Part shown: in pieces, positions 34,146 through 42,261 of the stretch | Position numbering within the stretch: position 1 is the stretch's first letter | Layout: each line of letters opens with the position of its first letter | Source: UBA1444 sp964521625 | GTDB taxonomy: Bacteria; Bacillota; Negativicutes; UBA1444 | Assembly (NCBI GenBank): GCA_964521625.1 | Contig: CAZFSM010000003.1 | Coordinates: forward strand, 124,001-188,000 | Reading direction: 5' to 3' | Length of the DNA stretch: 64,000 nt | Notes under the pieces: generated by a model | Database searches by the model: none | Told to the model about the DNA's origin: nothing | What the model saw: only the letters and a program-made list of their open reading frames with translations | Translations under genes and position numbers: made by a program

Positions 34146-35018
34146 TTATGACGTACGGCGTCGGCCCAGTAGTCCCTGTGGCCGCCAGAGCAGAATCAGA
34201 ATCAACACGACGAATGCAATCGCATCGCGGGGCAGGAAAAAACCGATATAGCCACCGATCAGAGTTTCGGCCATACCGATGACCAGCGCCGCCAGGACAG
34301 TTCCCAGTGGATTGCCCAGTCCGCCCAACACGATCACGGCAAGCATTTTATATGCTGGAACATCGCCCATTGTCGGATAGACGGAATTATAGAGGATGCC
34401 GACCAAAATCCCGGCCACAGCGGCAAATCCATAGCCGAGAATAAAATTGAAGGCAACAACCCGGTTGGTATTGATCCCCATCGCCTTGGCAGTTTCCAGA
34501 TCCTGCGCCGTGGCCCGCCAGGCCAATCCGATCGGCGAGCGGTTAAGCAACAACCACAAGATCAGCAACAAAACAGCTGTAGCCGCCAAAATCAAAAACC
34601 AGGTCCCGTATAAAGTAAGATGCAAGGAGGGGAACTGAATGGAAGGCAATAGCGTACCAAAATTCAGTTCTCTGGCCTGCGGTCCCCCCACCAGCCGCAA
34701 GAAGTCCTGCAGGAAAATAAACAGGCCGATTCCGGCAATCAACGAAACATTGGGCGACTTATTCATCAATGGTGCGTAGAGAAATTTTTGTACTATAAAC
34801 CCGAAGGCAGCAGTCAGGACAACTCCCGCCACCAAGGCAAACAAGGGACTGCCGGTCTGCAGCAGAAAGAAAAACGCCACATAAGCACCGATCGCATAAG
34901 CGCCGGCGTTGGAAATATCGAGAATCCGCATGATGCCATACACCAGCGTCGCGCCCATCGCCGTCAGCGCATAAACGCTGCCGACCACAATCCCGTTGAT
35001 GATCTGCTGAACTAACAT
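34146..35018 (-). CDS. livH: ABC importer permease, LivH type
   Basis: 290 aa inner-membrane permease, eight or so hydrophobic helices. It has the LivH start QQIINGIVVGSVYALTAMGATLVYGIMRILDISNAGAYAIGAYVAF and the ATPase-contacting WRATAQDLETAKAMGINTNRVVAFNFILGYG loop. VIVLGGLGNPLGTVLAALVIGMAETLIGGYIG lies near the end. AGGAGGGAGATC precedes the ATG. It follows the binding-protein gene after a 90-nt gap holding a strong stem-loop. Confidence 0.94.
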   Translation of the reverse strand: MLVQQIINGIVVGSVYALTAMGATLVYGIMRILDISNAGAYAIGAYVAFFFLLQTGSPLFALVAGVVLTAAFGFIVQKFLYAPLMNKSPNVSLIAGIGLFIFLQDFLRLVGGPQARELNFGTLLPSIQFPSLHLTLYGTWFLILAATAVLLLILWLLLNRSPIGLAWRATAQDLETAKAMGINTNRVVAFNFILGYGFAAVAGILVGILYNSVYPTMGDVPAYKMLAVIVLGGLGNPLGTVLAALVIGMAETLIGGYIGFFLPRDAIAFVVLILILLWRPQGLLGRRRTS

Positions 35019-35051
35019 GATCTCCCTCCTGTCGACTAGGCAAAAAGAATA

Positions 35052-35092
35052 CGGAAGGGGCCGGTTGCGCCAAACGCGCCCGGCGCCTTCCG
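35052..35092 (-). terminator. Stem-loop between livK and livH (partial terminator)
   Basis: On the minus strand CGGAAGGCGCCGGGCGCG pairs with GCGCAACCGGCCCCTTCCG across a TTTG loop, then GTATTCTTTTT. Such hairpins after the binding-protein gene commonly stop part of the transcripts and protect the upstream mRNA, giving excess binding protein over permease. Confidence 0.75.
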
Positions 35093-35108
35093 CGCATGAA
35101 TCTGGATT

Positions 35109-36296
35109 TTATTTGTCAGGAGGCGTGATGATATCAGCGTCGGTGATTTCTCCATAATAGGTGAATGCACCGTTTTTAACAACCTGGACCTGAACGTTCT
35201 TTGTTACTTCGCCCAGTTTGTTGTAGCCTTTAATCAGGCCGGTCGCCGCTTCAAAGTCTTTAATCTTGTAAATTCCATCTTTGATTTTATCCGGTTCAGC
35301 GCCGTTTTTGCGCATAGATTCGGCCAGCACCATGAAACAGTCGTAAGTGGATGCCGCTACCATATCGGGCGCATGTTTGGCCATTTCGGTATAATCCTTG
35401 ATGAACTCCTGGGTCGCTTTCAACTTGGAATCGCGGTTCAGGTTGGTGGTGATGATGATGCCGTCCGCCGTTGCCCCGGAAACCTTGAGGAACTCCATCG
35501 TGGAGTCGATACCTTCGGTGCCGAGCATCTGGATACCGAGGTTCAGCTCTTTGGCCTGGCGGGCGATCTGGGCGCCGGTTCCTGAATAGGTCGGCATATA
35601 AATCAAGTCCGGTTTCAGTTGCTTGATTTTTGTCAGTACCGGATTGAACTCTTTTTCCACCATCGTGAATTTATCACGCGAAACCACTTTGCCGCCTTTG
35701 GACTCGAAATATGCGGCAAACGAGTCAGCCAGGGTCGTGCCGAAGTCATTGTCTACGTTGAGAATCGCCACGGTTTTCGCTTTCAGCATGTTCACTGCAA
35801 CAAAAGCGCCTGCTTTGCCCTGGGCCGTACCGACGAACGATTGACGGAACACGTAGTCGCCGCCTTTAGTGATATCAGGATGCAAGGCATAGGCAGCAAT
35901 CATCGGGATTTTGGCGTTTTCGAAAATCGGCGCGGCCGCGCGGGTCGTATGGCTATAGGAGCCGGAAACCGCAGCAACAACGCCGTCCTTAGTGGTCAGT
36001 TTTTGGGCAATACTCACCGCTTCCTGCGGTTTCAAGTTATCGTCATAGGCAACCAATTCAACCGGACGACCGTTGATGCCGCCGGTTTTATTGATTTTTT
36101 CTACGGCTAGTTTTGCCGCTTTGGTGACACTATCGCCATCCGCCGCTGCCGGGCCGGTTACCGGCGCAAAAAAACCAATCTTGATCGGGGCCTTATTCTC
36201 GGCAGCCGGCTTCTTGTCGCCGCCGCCACATCCGGATAGAATCAGGCTGAGCGCAAGGACACAAACAAGTAACGAGACTGTCATTTTGTTTTTCAT
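35109..36296 (-). CDS. livK: Branched-chain-type solute-binding lipoprotein, LivK type
   Basis: 395 aa. A lipoprotein signal with LSGC at about residue 22 is followed by Gly-rich GGGDKKP. The type I periplasmic-binding fold is recognisable from PIKIGFFAPVTGPAAADGDSVTKAAKLAVEKINKTGGINGRPVELVAYDDNLKPQEAVSIAQKL, the VAAVSGSYSHTTRAAAPIFENAKIPMI loop and MLGTEGIDSTMEFLKVSG. It catches an amino acid or small acid and hands it to LivHM. First gene of livKHMGF-hutI. The ATG has AAGGAGGGG. A 10-bp inverted repeat lies in its leader. Confidence 0.93.
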   Translation of the reverse strand: MKNKMTVSLLVCVLALSLILSGCGGGDKKPAAENKAPIKIGFFAPVTGPAAADGDSVTKAAKLAVEKINKTGGINGRPVELVAYDDNLKPQEAVSIAQKLTTKDGVVAAVSGSYSHTTRAAAPIFENAKIPMIAAYALHPDITKGGDYVFRQSFVGTAQGKAGAFVAVNMLKAKTVAILNVDNDFGTTLADSFAAYFESKGGKVVSRDKFTMVEKEFNPVLTKIKQLKPDLIYMPTYSGTGAQIARQAKELNLGIQMLGTEGIDSTMEFLKVSGATADGIIITTNLNRDSKLKATQEFIKDYTEMAKHAPDMVAASTYDCFMVLAESMRKNGAEPDKIKDGIYKIKDFEAATGLIKGYNKLGEVTKNVQVQVVKNGAFTYYGEITDADIITPPDK

Positions 36297-36339
36297 AATA
36301 CCCCTCCTTGAAATCCTGTTACGTCGAAACTTAGATATT

Positions 36340-36371
36340 AGGATTTATTCCGCTTCGACACAATAAATCCT
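36340..36371. repeat. Inverted repeat in the livK 5' region
   Basis: AGGATTTATT (36340-36349) and AATAAATCCT (36362-36371) are perfect inverted copies 12 nt apart, 44-75 nt before the livK start. GTCGAA (36313-36318) and TTCGAC (36354-36359) add an interleaved second pair. It is either an operator for the liv-hut operon or a leader hairpin. The rest of 36297-36477 shows no gene. Confidence 0.5.
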
Positions 36372-36477
36372 GCTATCTATAAAAATATTTGTTTCGTTTG
36401 ACTATCAATGCATTAACTTCTTCATCCAGAATCATCACTAGCAAAACTTTCTATCAATTCCAACTGTTGATTTTCCC

Positions 36478-36506
36478 TTGACAAGTTGTTTTGCTGCTGC
36501 TATTCT
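36478..36506 (+). promoter_or_regulatory. Sigma70-type promoter of amtB-glnK
   Basis: TTGACA (36478-36483), a 17-nt spacer and TATTCT (36501-36506), giving a predicted start near 36513. This leaves a leader of about 140 nt before amtB that includes the hairpin at 36538-36566. No -24/-12 sigma54 element was seen here. Confidence 0.75.
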
Positions 36507-36537
36507 TTACACAAAGAATTTATTATCTTTGGCAATG

Positions 36538-36566
36538 AAGCCTTCGCATTCGTGCGAAGGCTTTTT
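36538..36566 (+). terminator. Terminator hairpin inside the amtB leader (attenuator candidate)
   Basis: AAGCCTTCGCA (36538-36548), a TTCG tetraloop and TGCGAAGGCTT (36553-36563) make an 11-bp stem, followed by TTTCTG. It lies downstream of the amtB promoter and about 90 nt upstream of the start codon, with no gene ending just before it in the same direction. It should therefore interrupt the amtB transcript unless relieved. Confidence 0.75.
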
Positions 36567-36655
36567 CTGTTCAAAAGCGGACAATGACGTCCTGTGGCTA
36601 TTAGCCCAGGCGTTTTCTTTTTATCGCAATTTATTTGAAGAAGGAAGGGAAAGTA

Positions 36656-38080
36656 ATGAAAAAGCATTTATCGTCACTCGCCAGTTTCGCTTTGGTTCTC
36701 CTCGCCGCCCTGCCTGTCGCCATGGCGGCGGACGCAACCCCGCCCGCAAAAATCGATACCGGCGACACGGCCTTCGTGTTGATCAGCGCGGCGCTTGTCC
36801 TTTTGATGACACCTGCTCTGGCACTTTTTTACGGCGGCATGTGCAGGACGAAAAACGTCCTCAGTACAATCATGCAAAGTTTCTTCATTATCGGCGTAAT
36901 CTCCGTGCAGTGGGTATTATTCGGTTATTCTTTAGCTTTCGGGCCCGACATCAATCATTTTATCGGCAACCTCGACTGGGTTGGCCTGACTGGAGTCGCC
37001 AACACGCCTAATGCCGATTATGCGGCGACCATTCCTCACTCCACGTTCATGATCTTTCAGGGCATGTTCGCCGTGATTACCCCCGCTCTGATTACCGGCG
37101 CTTTTGCCGAACGGATGAAGTTCTCCGCTTTTGCCATCTTCACCATCGTTTGGGCCACCTTGGTATATGATCCGGTTGCCCACTGGGTCTGGGGCGTCGG
37201 TGGCTGGTTGCGCGAAATGGGCGTACTCGACTTTGCCGGCGGCACTGTCGTCCACATCATTTCCGGCGTATCCGGACTGGTCATCGCTCTGATGATTGGC
37301 AAACGCAAAGGGTTCGGCAGTGAAGTGATGCTGCCGCATCACTTGCCAATGACGGTGCTCGGCGCCGGTTTGCTCTGGTTCGGTTGGTTTGGATTCAATG
37401 CCGGCAGTGCGCTCAGTGCCAATGAACTCGCCTCTAACGCTTTTGTCGTCACTCATGTTTCTGCTGCCGCAGCAACCGTTTCCTGGGTGCTGGTCGAATG
37501 GATGATGCACGGCAAACCGACCGTTCTCGGCGCAGCCAGCGGTTGCATTGCCGGTTTGGTTTCGATCACGCCGGCTGCCGGTTTTGTCAGCCCGCTTTCC
37601 GCGGTGGCCATCGGTTTGCTCGGCGGTGTGATCTGTTATCTAGCAGTCAGCGTAGTCAAAGCAAAGCTTGGTTACGACGATTCACTTGACGCATTTGGCG
37701 TGCATGGTGTCGGCGGCGCCTGGGGCGCTCTGGCAACCGGCCTGTTCGCTTCCAAAGCGGTGAACGAAGCCGGCGCTGACGGATTGTTTTTTGGTAACGC
37801 TGCCCAATTCACGACTCAATTGATCGGAGTTGCCGTCAGTTGCCTGTTTGCTGCTGTCATGACTTTCGTTATAATTAAAGCCATGGGGCTGATGATGGAT
37901 ATTCGGGTCAGCGAAACGCAGGAAATGCAAGGACTGGATATCACCGAACATGGCGAACGCGGCTATTCCTACCAGGACCTTGTCACTGGTTCTCCGGTCA
38001 GCTTTGCTTCAGTCGGGCTTGGATCCATCGCCGTGGCCCCAAACGATTATGGCCTAACGGCAAATAAGCAGGAGGGTTAG
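36656..38080 (+). CDS. amtB: Ammonium transporter
   Basis: 474 aa Amt/Rh channel in the cytoplasmic membrane. It has a cleavable N-terminal signal (LALPVAMA-like, ending AMAAD), then eleven hydrophobic helices. Signatures are DTAFVLISAALVLLMTPALALFYGGMCRTKNVLSTIMQ at the start, FAGGTVVHIISGVSGLVIAL (channel His) and DDSLDAFGVHGVGGAWGALATGLF (second channel His). The C-terminal tail (DITEHGERGYSY) is the PII contact site. The start at 36656 has AAGGAAGGGA; a TTG at 36635 is in frame but has no ribosome site. glnK follows 3 nt later, the universal amtB-glnK pair for nitrogen control. Confidence 0.96.
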   Translation: MKKHLSSLASFALVLLAALPVAMAADATPPAKIDTGDTAFVLISAALVLLMTPALALFYGGMCRTKNVLSTIMQSFFIIGVISVQWVLFGYSLAFGPDINHFIGNLDWVGLTGVANTPNADYAATIPHSTFMIFQGMFAVITPALITGAFAERMKFSAFAIFTIVWATLVYDPVAHWVWGVGGWLREMGVLDFAGGTVVHIISGVSGLVIALMIGKRKGFGSEVMLPHHLPMTVLGAGLLWFGWFGFNAGSALSANELASNAFVVTHVSAAAATVSWVLVEWMMHGKPTVLGAASGCIAGLVSITPAAGFVSPLSAVAIGLLGGVICYLAVSVVKAKLGYDDSLDAFGVHGVGGAWGALATGLFASKAVNEAGADGLFFGNAAQFTTQLIGVAVSCLFAAVMTFVIIKAMGLMMDIRVSETQEMQGLDITEHGERGYSYQDLVTGSPVSFASVGLGSIAVAPNDYGLTANKQEG

Positions 38081-38083
38081 CCG

Positions 38084-38461
38084 ATGAAAACAATGACGAA
38101 GATTGAAATTATCACGCGGCCAGAAAAGCTTGAGGCGCTCAAAGATGCGATGAACAAGATCGGCGTGACCGGTATGACCGTCACCCAAGTTCTAGGTTAT
38201 GGTCTGCAGAAAGGACATCGTGAAGTCTACCGAGGGACTGAATACAACGTCAACCTTGTACCGAAAGTCAAAATCGAAATCGTCGTTTGCGAAGTTCCTG
38301 TCGACAGTGTAATCGAAACCGCGAAAACAGTGTGTCGCACCGGCAATGTCGGTGATGGAAAAATATTCGTTTATGGCATCGACAATGCCGTCCGTATCCG
38401 GACCGGCGAAGAAGGTGACAGCGCCATCATTGACCCCGCCGATATCCATAAATTGAAATAA
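38084..38461 (+). CDS. glnK: PII nitrogen regulatory protein
   Basis: 125 aa PII signal protein. Core motifs: MTKIEIITRPEKLEALKDAM, the T-loop GHREVYRGTEYNVNLVPK, and GNVGDGKIFVYGIDNAVRIRTGEEGDSAI. The T-loop Tyr54 corresponds to Tyr51 of E. coli once the three extra N-terminal residues are subtracted. ATP/ADP and 2-oxoglutarate binding control blocking of AmtB. The ATG at 38084 has AGGAGGG 7 nt before it; an in-frame ATG at 38093 would give the standard numbering. Symbol by linkage to amtB. It is followed by a pyrimidine repeat and a very strong terminator. Confidence 0.95.
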   Translation: MKTMTKIEIITRPEKLEALKDAMNKIGVTGMTVTQVLGYGLQKGHREVYRGTEYNVNLVPKVKIEIVVCEVPVDSVIETAKTVCRTGNVGDGKIFVYGIDNAVRIRTGEEGDSAIIDPADIHKLK

Positions 38462-38474
38462 TCATCTCCCTTCT

Positions 38475-38519
38475 CCCTCTTCCCCTTCCCCCTCTTCCCC
38501 TTCCCCCTCTTCCCCTTCC
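38475..38519 (+). repeat. Homopyrimidine tandem repeat, three 15-nt units
   Basis: CCCTCTTCCCCTTCC is repeated three times without change within an uninterrupted pyrimidine tract (38465-38523) just after the glnK stop codon. It is a simple-sequence expansion capable of triplex formation. It is not a CRISPR, having no spacers. Confidence 0.85.
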
Positions 38520-38523
38520 CCCC

Positions 38524-38568
38524 ACAAGAAACCCTCTGCCAATTTTGGCAGAGGGTTTCTTGTTTTTT
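38524..38568. terminator. Very strong bidirectional terminator between glnK and korB
   Basis: Perfect 19-bp arms (38524-38542 and 38545-38563) with a 2-nt centre, core CCCTCTGCC/GGCAGAGGG, and a T-run TGTTTTTT on the plus side. It serves the convergent glnK and korB transcripts. Confidence 0.92.
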
Positions 38569-38591
38569 CCATGACATTATTTTTCCTTATG

Positions 38592-39356
38592 TCAATTCGC
38601 CCCGTCACGCTTAAAAATCACTCCGGTTACTAGCCCGTCGGTTTCCATGACCCGCTGCATCGCCAGCATACGATTGCTGCGATCATAGCCGGCAAGTTCA
38701 TCCACCTTTTTTAGCCGCTGGCTATACCAATCGTAGGTGTTTACTTTATTAAACGTGACGCAGGGGCTGAACACATTAATAAACGAAAACCCGCGATGTC
38801 GAACGCCGGCTTCAATTAAATCGGCCAATTCATTCAGGTCTTTGGAAAAACCCTGAGCGACAAACCCGGCGCCGGCCGACAGCGCCAATTCCAACGCAGA
38901 AACCGGGGTTTCGGTTGAACCATGGGGGCTGGTCTTGGTGACAAAACCACGGTCGCTGCGCGGCGAAACTTGTCCTTTGGTCAATCCATACACGTGATTG
39001 TCCATCACAATATAGGTAATGTCGACATTACGCCGCATCGCGTGTATGGTATGTCCGAGGCCGATGGCAAACCCGTCGCCGTCGCCGCCGCAGGCCAGCA
39101 CAGTCAGTGCCGGGTTAGCCAGTTTCACCCCCTGGGCTAGTGGCAACGACCGACCATGCGTTGAATGAAACCCATAAGCGTTTACATAACCGGGCAAACG
39201 GCTGGAACAGCCGATACCCGACACAATCACCACTTCGTGCGGCATTACGCCAAGATTCCCCAGCGCGCGCTGAATTGCCGCCTGCACTGAAAAATCACCG
39301 CAACCAGGACACCAGTTCTGCTTCACGGCAAATTGAAAATCGGCAGCCGAAGTCAT
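38592..39356 (-). CDS. korB: 2-oxoacid:ferredoxin oxidoreductase, beta subunit
   Basis: 254 aa, thiamine-diphosphate-binding subunit. WCPGCGDFSVQAAIQRAL near the N-terminus, SGIGCSSRLPGYVNAYGFHSTHGRSLPLAQGVKLANP, and the ThDP/Mg motif GGDGDGFAIGLGHTIHAMRRNVDITYIVMDNHVYGLTKGQ are typical of KorB/OorB. With KorA it decarboxylates a 2-oxoacid (2-oxoglutarate or a related acid) and reduces ferredoxin. The open frame reaches 39452, but the ATG at 39356 overlaps the korA stop and has GGGAGGTG. No separate delta ferredoxin subunit is present. Exact substrate is inference. Confidence 0.92.
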   Translation of the reverse strand: MTSAADFQFAVKQNWCPGCGDFSVQAAIQRALGNLGVMPHEVVIVSGIGCSSRLPGYVNAYGFHSTHGRSLPLAQGVKLANPALTVLACGGDGDGFAIGLGHTIHAMRRNVDITYIVMDNHVYGLTKGQVSPRSDRGFVTKTSPHGSTETPVSALELALSAGAGFVAQGFSKDLNELADLIEAGVRHRGFSFINVFSPCVTFNKVNTYDWYSQRLKKVDELAGYDRSNRMLAMQRVMETDGLVTGVIFKRDGAN

Positions 39357-41101
39357 TTCAGCACCTCCCTGCATCCCGCAACAATTTCGGTTGGGCGAAA
39401 TGGATTTCCGTCGTATTTGAGTACGGAACGGATCGACCGCGGATGGCGGCAATGCAATTGGATCAAGGATGACAGCTGCGCCGTGGCGTTATGTTCCACA
39501 ACCACCACCTGCGTCGCAGCGTCGAGAAGAGGTTGTAGCAATTTTGCCGGAAACGGCTGCAGCAAACGGATCTGTACCTGATTGACGGTCACGCCATCCT
39601 GCCTTAGCCGAAATGCCGCCTCCGCCACCGCGCCCGTAGCACCGCCGATAGTAATCAACAATAACTGTGAATGCACAGTAGGAGCATCAACCCGAATCGG
39701 TCCAGGAAATCGCTCGATGACCGTAGTCATTTTCCGCTGCCGCTTGTCTGTTTGGGCAATGCGGTTAGCGCTCGATTCGGCCGGTCTGCCTGTTTCATCA
39801 TGTTCCAGACCGGTGACATGGTGTATGCCATTTTGTGTTCCCGGCAACACACGTGGCGAAATCCCGTCCGCTGTAACTTGATAGCGTTTATAGTATTGGT
39901 TTTTTTGCAGTTCGGGCAGGGCTTCCGCGGCAATCACTTTACCCCTGTGTAACGACGCCGTGCTCGACTTCACCAAATCCATCGTCTGGGCGCCTGACGA
40001 CAGTTGCATGTCAGACAACAAGATGACCGGGCATTGGTATTCATCCGCCAGATTGAAGGCTTCCTCCGTATCCTGCGCCGCTGTCGCCACCGAATCAAGC
40101 GCCATCACAATCTTGGCCGCATCGCCATGAGGGGCGTAACAGGCCGCTAAAATATCTGACTGTTCATGTTTGGACGGCAACCCGGTGGAGGGTCCGCCAC
40201 GCTGCACATCGATGACGACGAGAGGCGTTTCGGTCATCGCTGCCAACCCAATCGATTCGACCATCAATGAAAATCCCGGACCTGCTGTAGCGGTAAAAGC
40301 CCTGGTCCCCGCATAATTAGCGCCAATCGCCATCATACAGGCGGCAATTTCGTCTTCGGCCTGAATCATGGCGCCGCCCCGCTCCGGCAATTCTTTCACC
40401 ATTATTTCCATGATTTCCGATGCCGGCGTGATCGGATAGGCTGACATAAATCGGGCTCCTGCTTCAAGCGCGCCACGGGCAATTGTTTCGTTGCCCGTCA
40501 GATAGTCGCGCCTGGTTCCATCGCCAGTTGCCAGCTGGAACAGATCGGCCCCTTCGGCGCTTAAGGTTTTTCCATAAGCCCAGCCCGCCTGAAAAGCCTG
40601 ACGGTTTTGCTTGGTCACTTCGCTGGTCTTGGCTTCAAATACTTCCTGCAGCGGCCCTTGCCAACCGGACGACTCCTGACCCAGCAGCGCTACAGTCAGA
40701 CCCACCGCCACCACATTGCGCATTTTTGCATTCCCCGCCTGTACCGCAATTTCCGTCAGCGGAGCGCTGATCAAACGGACTTTGCTCCCTGCGGGCAGGG
40801 TCGCAGCAAACTGCGTATCCGCCACAATCAACCCACTCTCCTGAATTTCGCCGGCGCAAAGCCCGATCGTCTCCTGATCGAGCGCAATCAGCAGATTGAT
40901 GCTATCGGCAATAGAAGCGATCGGCTCGCTACTAATGCGCAGATTATAATTAGTATGTCCGCCGCGAATCCGCGATGAAAATACCCGATAGCCATATAGA
41001 TGAAAGCCGGACTGCGTCAACCCTCGAGCCATCAGATCACCGGCGCTTTCAATCCCTTCTCCCTGCTGTCCGCCGATTTTCCAGGAAACTTGCTGCAACA
41101 T
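39353..41101 (-). CDS. korA: 2-oxoacid:ferredoxin oxidoreductase, fused gamma-alpha subunit
   Basis: 582 aa. Residues about 1-180 are the gamma domain (WKIGGQQGEGIESAGDLMARGLTQSGFHLYGYRVFSSRIRGGHTNYNLRIS). Residues about 200-580 are the alpha pyrimidine-binding domain (GNETIARGALEAGARFMSAYPITPASEIMEIM, FTATAGPGFSLMVESIGLAAMTETPLVVIDVQRGGPSTGLPSKHEQSD). The gamma-alpha fusion is the usual KorA form in Bacillota. GAGGAGATGGG precedes the ATG. It lies 80 nt after tctC with a terminator between, so it is probably separately transcribed from the transporter but on the same strand. Confidence 0.93.
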   Translation of the reverse strand: MLQQVSWKIGGQQGEGIESAGDLMARGLTQSGFHLYGYRVFSSRIRGGHTNYNLRISSEPIASIADSINLLIALDQETIGLCAGEIQESGLIVADTQFAATLPAGSKVRLISAPLTEIAVQAGNAKMRNVVAVGLTVALLGQESSGWQGPLQEVFEAKTSEVTKQNRQAFQAGWAYGKTLSAEGADLFQLATGDGTRRDYLTGNETIARGALEAGARFMSAYPITPASEIMEIMVKELPERGGAMIQAEDEIAACMMAIGANYAGTRAFTATAGPGFSLMVESIGLAAMTETPLVVIDVQRGGPSTGLPSKHEQSDILAACYAPHGDAAKIVMALDSVATAAQDTEEAFNLADEYQCPVILLSDMQLSSGAQTMDLVKSSTASLHRGKVIAAEALPELQKNQYYKRYQVTADGISPRVLPGTQNGIHHVTGLEHDETGRPAESSANRIAQTDKRQRKMTTVIERFPGPIRVDAPTVHSQLLLITIGGATGAVAEAAFRLRQDGVTVNQVQIRLLQPFPAKLLQPLLDAATQVVVVEHNATAQLSSLIQLHCRHPRSIRSVLKYDGNPFRPTEIVAGCREVLK

Positions 41102-41122
41102 TTAACCCATCTCCTCAAAAGA

Positions 41123-41169
41123 AAAAGGAGGTCTGGGCACTCCGCGCATTGACGGTTCCAGACCTCTTT
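41123..41169 (-). terminator. Intrinsic terminator after tctC
   Basis: AAAGGAGGTCTGG (to 41136) pairs with CCAGACCTCTTT (41158-41169), one bulge. On the minus strand the hairpin is followed by TTTTTC. It ends the tctABC transcript before korA. Confidence 0.8.
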
Positions 41170-41181
41170 CCTTCAACAAAT

Positions 41182-42168
41182 TTATTTTTTCCCCATACCC
41201 GCTTGGGTCAGAAGAGCCTTGAACAAGATAGCTTGTTCGGCAATGAATTTCTGGTAATCCGCGCTCGACATATAGGCAATGCCGAAATTGCCTTTGTCCA
41301 TGAATTCAATGTATTTCGGATCTTCCGTAGCTTTCTTGAATGCATCATGCAATGTTTGCGCCACAGCATCCGGGGTCTTGTTAGGAACACCCAGTCCGCG
41401 CCATGTCATGATGTTTACGTCCACACCTTTTTCCTTGGCTGTAGGGATGTCGGGGAATGCCTTAACCCGGTCTTTACCCATAATTGCCAGGAATTTAAGC
41501 TTGCCAGCCTTGACATGCTGACTGACTTCCGCTGCACTGACGGTAACAGCGTCAATATGCCCACCAAGCAAATCGGTGATTGCCGGCGCAGCGCCGCCCG
41601 GATAGGGCATGAGATTGAATTTGACTCCGGCTTTTTCCTGAAGGTTTAGTGCCGCCAGATGCCAGATCGCTCCAGGTGCGTTAGCACCCACCTTGACTTT
41701 TCCAGGGTTAGCTTTGGCAGCAGCGATGAACTCTTCGAAGGTCTTGTATGGACTATCCGCTTTGACGGTCAACGCCGACACATCGGAGTTCAGCAGCAAG
41801 AGTGCCTTGAAATCATTCGGATTCCAGTTTACGGCGCCCATCACTGGATTCATGACCAATTCGACTGTGATCATTGTTACGGTATATCCATCCGGAGCTG
41901 CATTGAAACCGTCAGTCATCCCAGTGGCGCCGTTGGCGCCGACCTTGTTGATCACGTTAATCGGTTGCTTTAGAATAGGTTCGGTCGATTTGGCAATGCC
42001 CCGCGCCACAGCATCAGTGCCACCGCCGGCGGCATAGGGAACAATCAATGAAATTGGCTTAGTCGGGAATTTGGGTGCTTCAGCCTTCTTGTCGCCGCTG
42101 CAACCTGCAACAGCCAGTGATGCAAAAGCCAGGATTAGCAGAACTGCCAATATTTTTCGAGACATCAA
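41182..42168 (-). CDS. tctC: Tripartite tricarboxylate transporter solute-binding lipoprotein
   Basis: 328 aa TctC/Bug-type binding protein. Lipoprotein box LAVAGCSGDK at about residue 22, then KFPTKPISLIVPYAAGGGTDAVARGIAKSTEPILKQPINVINKVGANGATG, the classic two-loop carboxylate-binding N-terminus. GAIWHLAALNLQEKAGVKFNLMPYPGGAAPAITDLLGGHIDAV follows. It captures a di- or tricarboxylate or a related acid outside the membrane for TctAB. It is last in tctA-B-C order, an arrangement in which the binding protein is downstream. The 93-nt gap before it contains a weak TTATCG...CGATAA stem. Confidence 0.93.
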   Translation of the reverse strand: MMSRKILAVLLILAFASLAVAGCSGDKKAEAPKFPTKPISLIVPYAAGGGTDAVARGIAKSTEPILKQPINVINKVGANGATGMTDGFNAAPDGYTVTMITVELVMNPVMGAVNWNPNDFKALLLLNSDVSALTVKADSPYKTFEEFIAAAKANPGKVKVGANAPGAIWHLAALNLQEKAGVKFNLMPYPGGAAPAITDLLGGHIDAVTVSAAEVSQHVKAGKLKFLAIMGKDRVKAFPDIPTAKEKGVDVNIMTWRGLGVPNKTPDAVAQTLHDAFKKATEDPKYIEFMDKGNFGIAYMSSADYQKFIAEQAILFKALLTQAGMGKK

Positions 42169-42261
42169 TTATCATACCCCCCTTTTTTTATCGCCCAGGC
42201 ATCTGAGTTCTGCCACTACTGTGAATTCCTGCCCCGATAACAAGCAAATTCACCTCCCTTT

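Noticed and set aside
36501..36566. amtB leader considered as an ANTAR two-hairpin target
   Set aside because: The two hairpins do not have hexanucleotide loops with A at position 1 and G at position 4.
38475..38519. Repeat considered as a CRISPR array
   Set aside because: Units are contiguous with no spacers, only 15 nt and pure pyrimidine; no cas genes nearby.
42169..42261. Imperfect stem (TTATCG/CGATAA) between tctB and tctC
   Set aside because: Only six firm base pairs with a long imperfect centre; too weak to list as a terminator or regulator.
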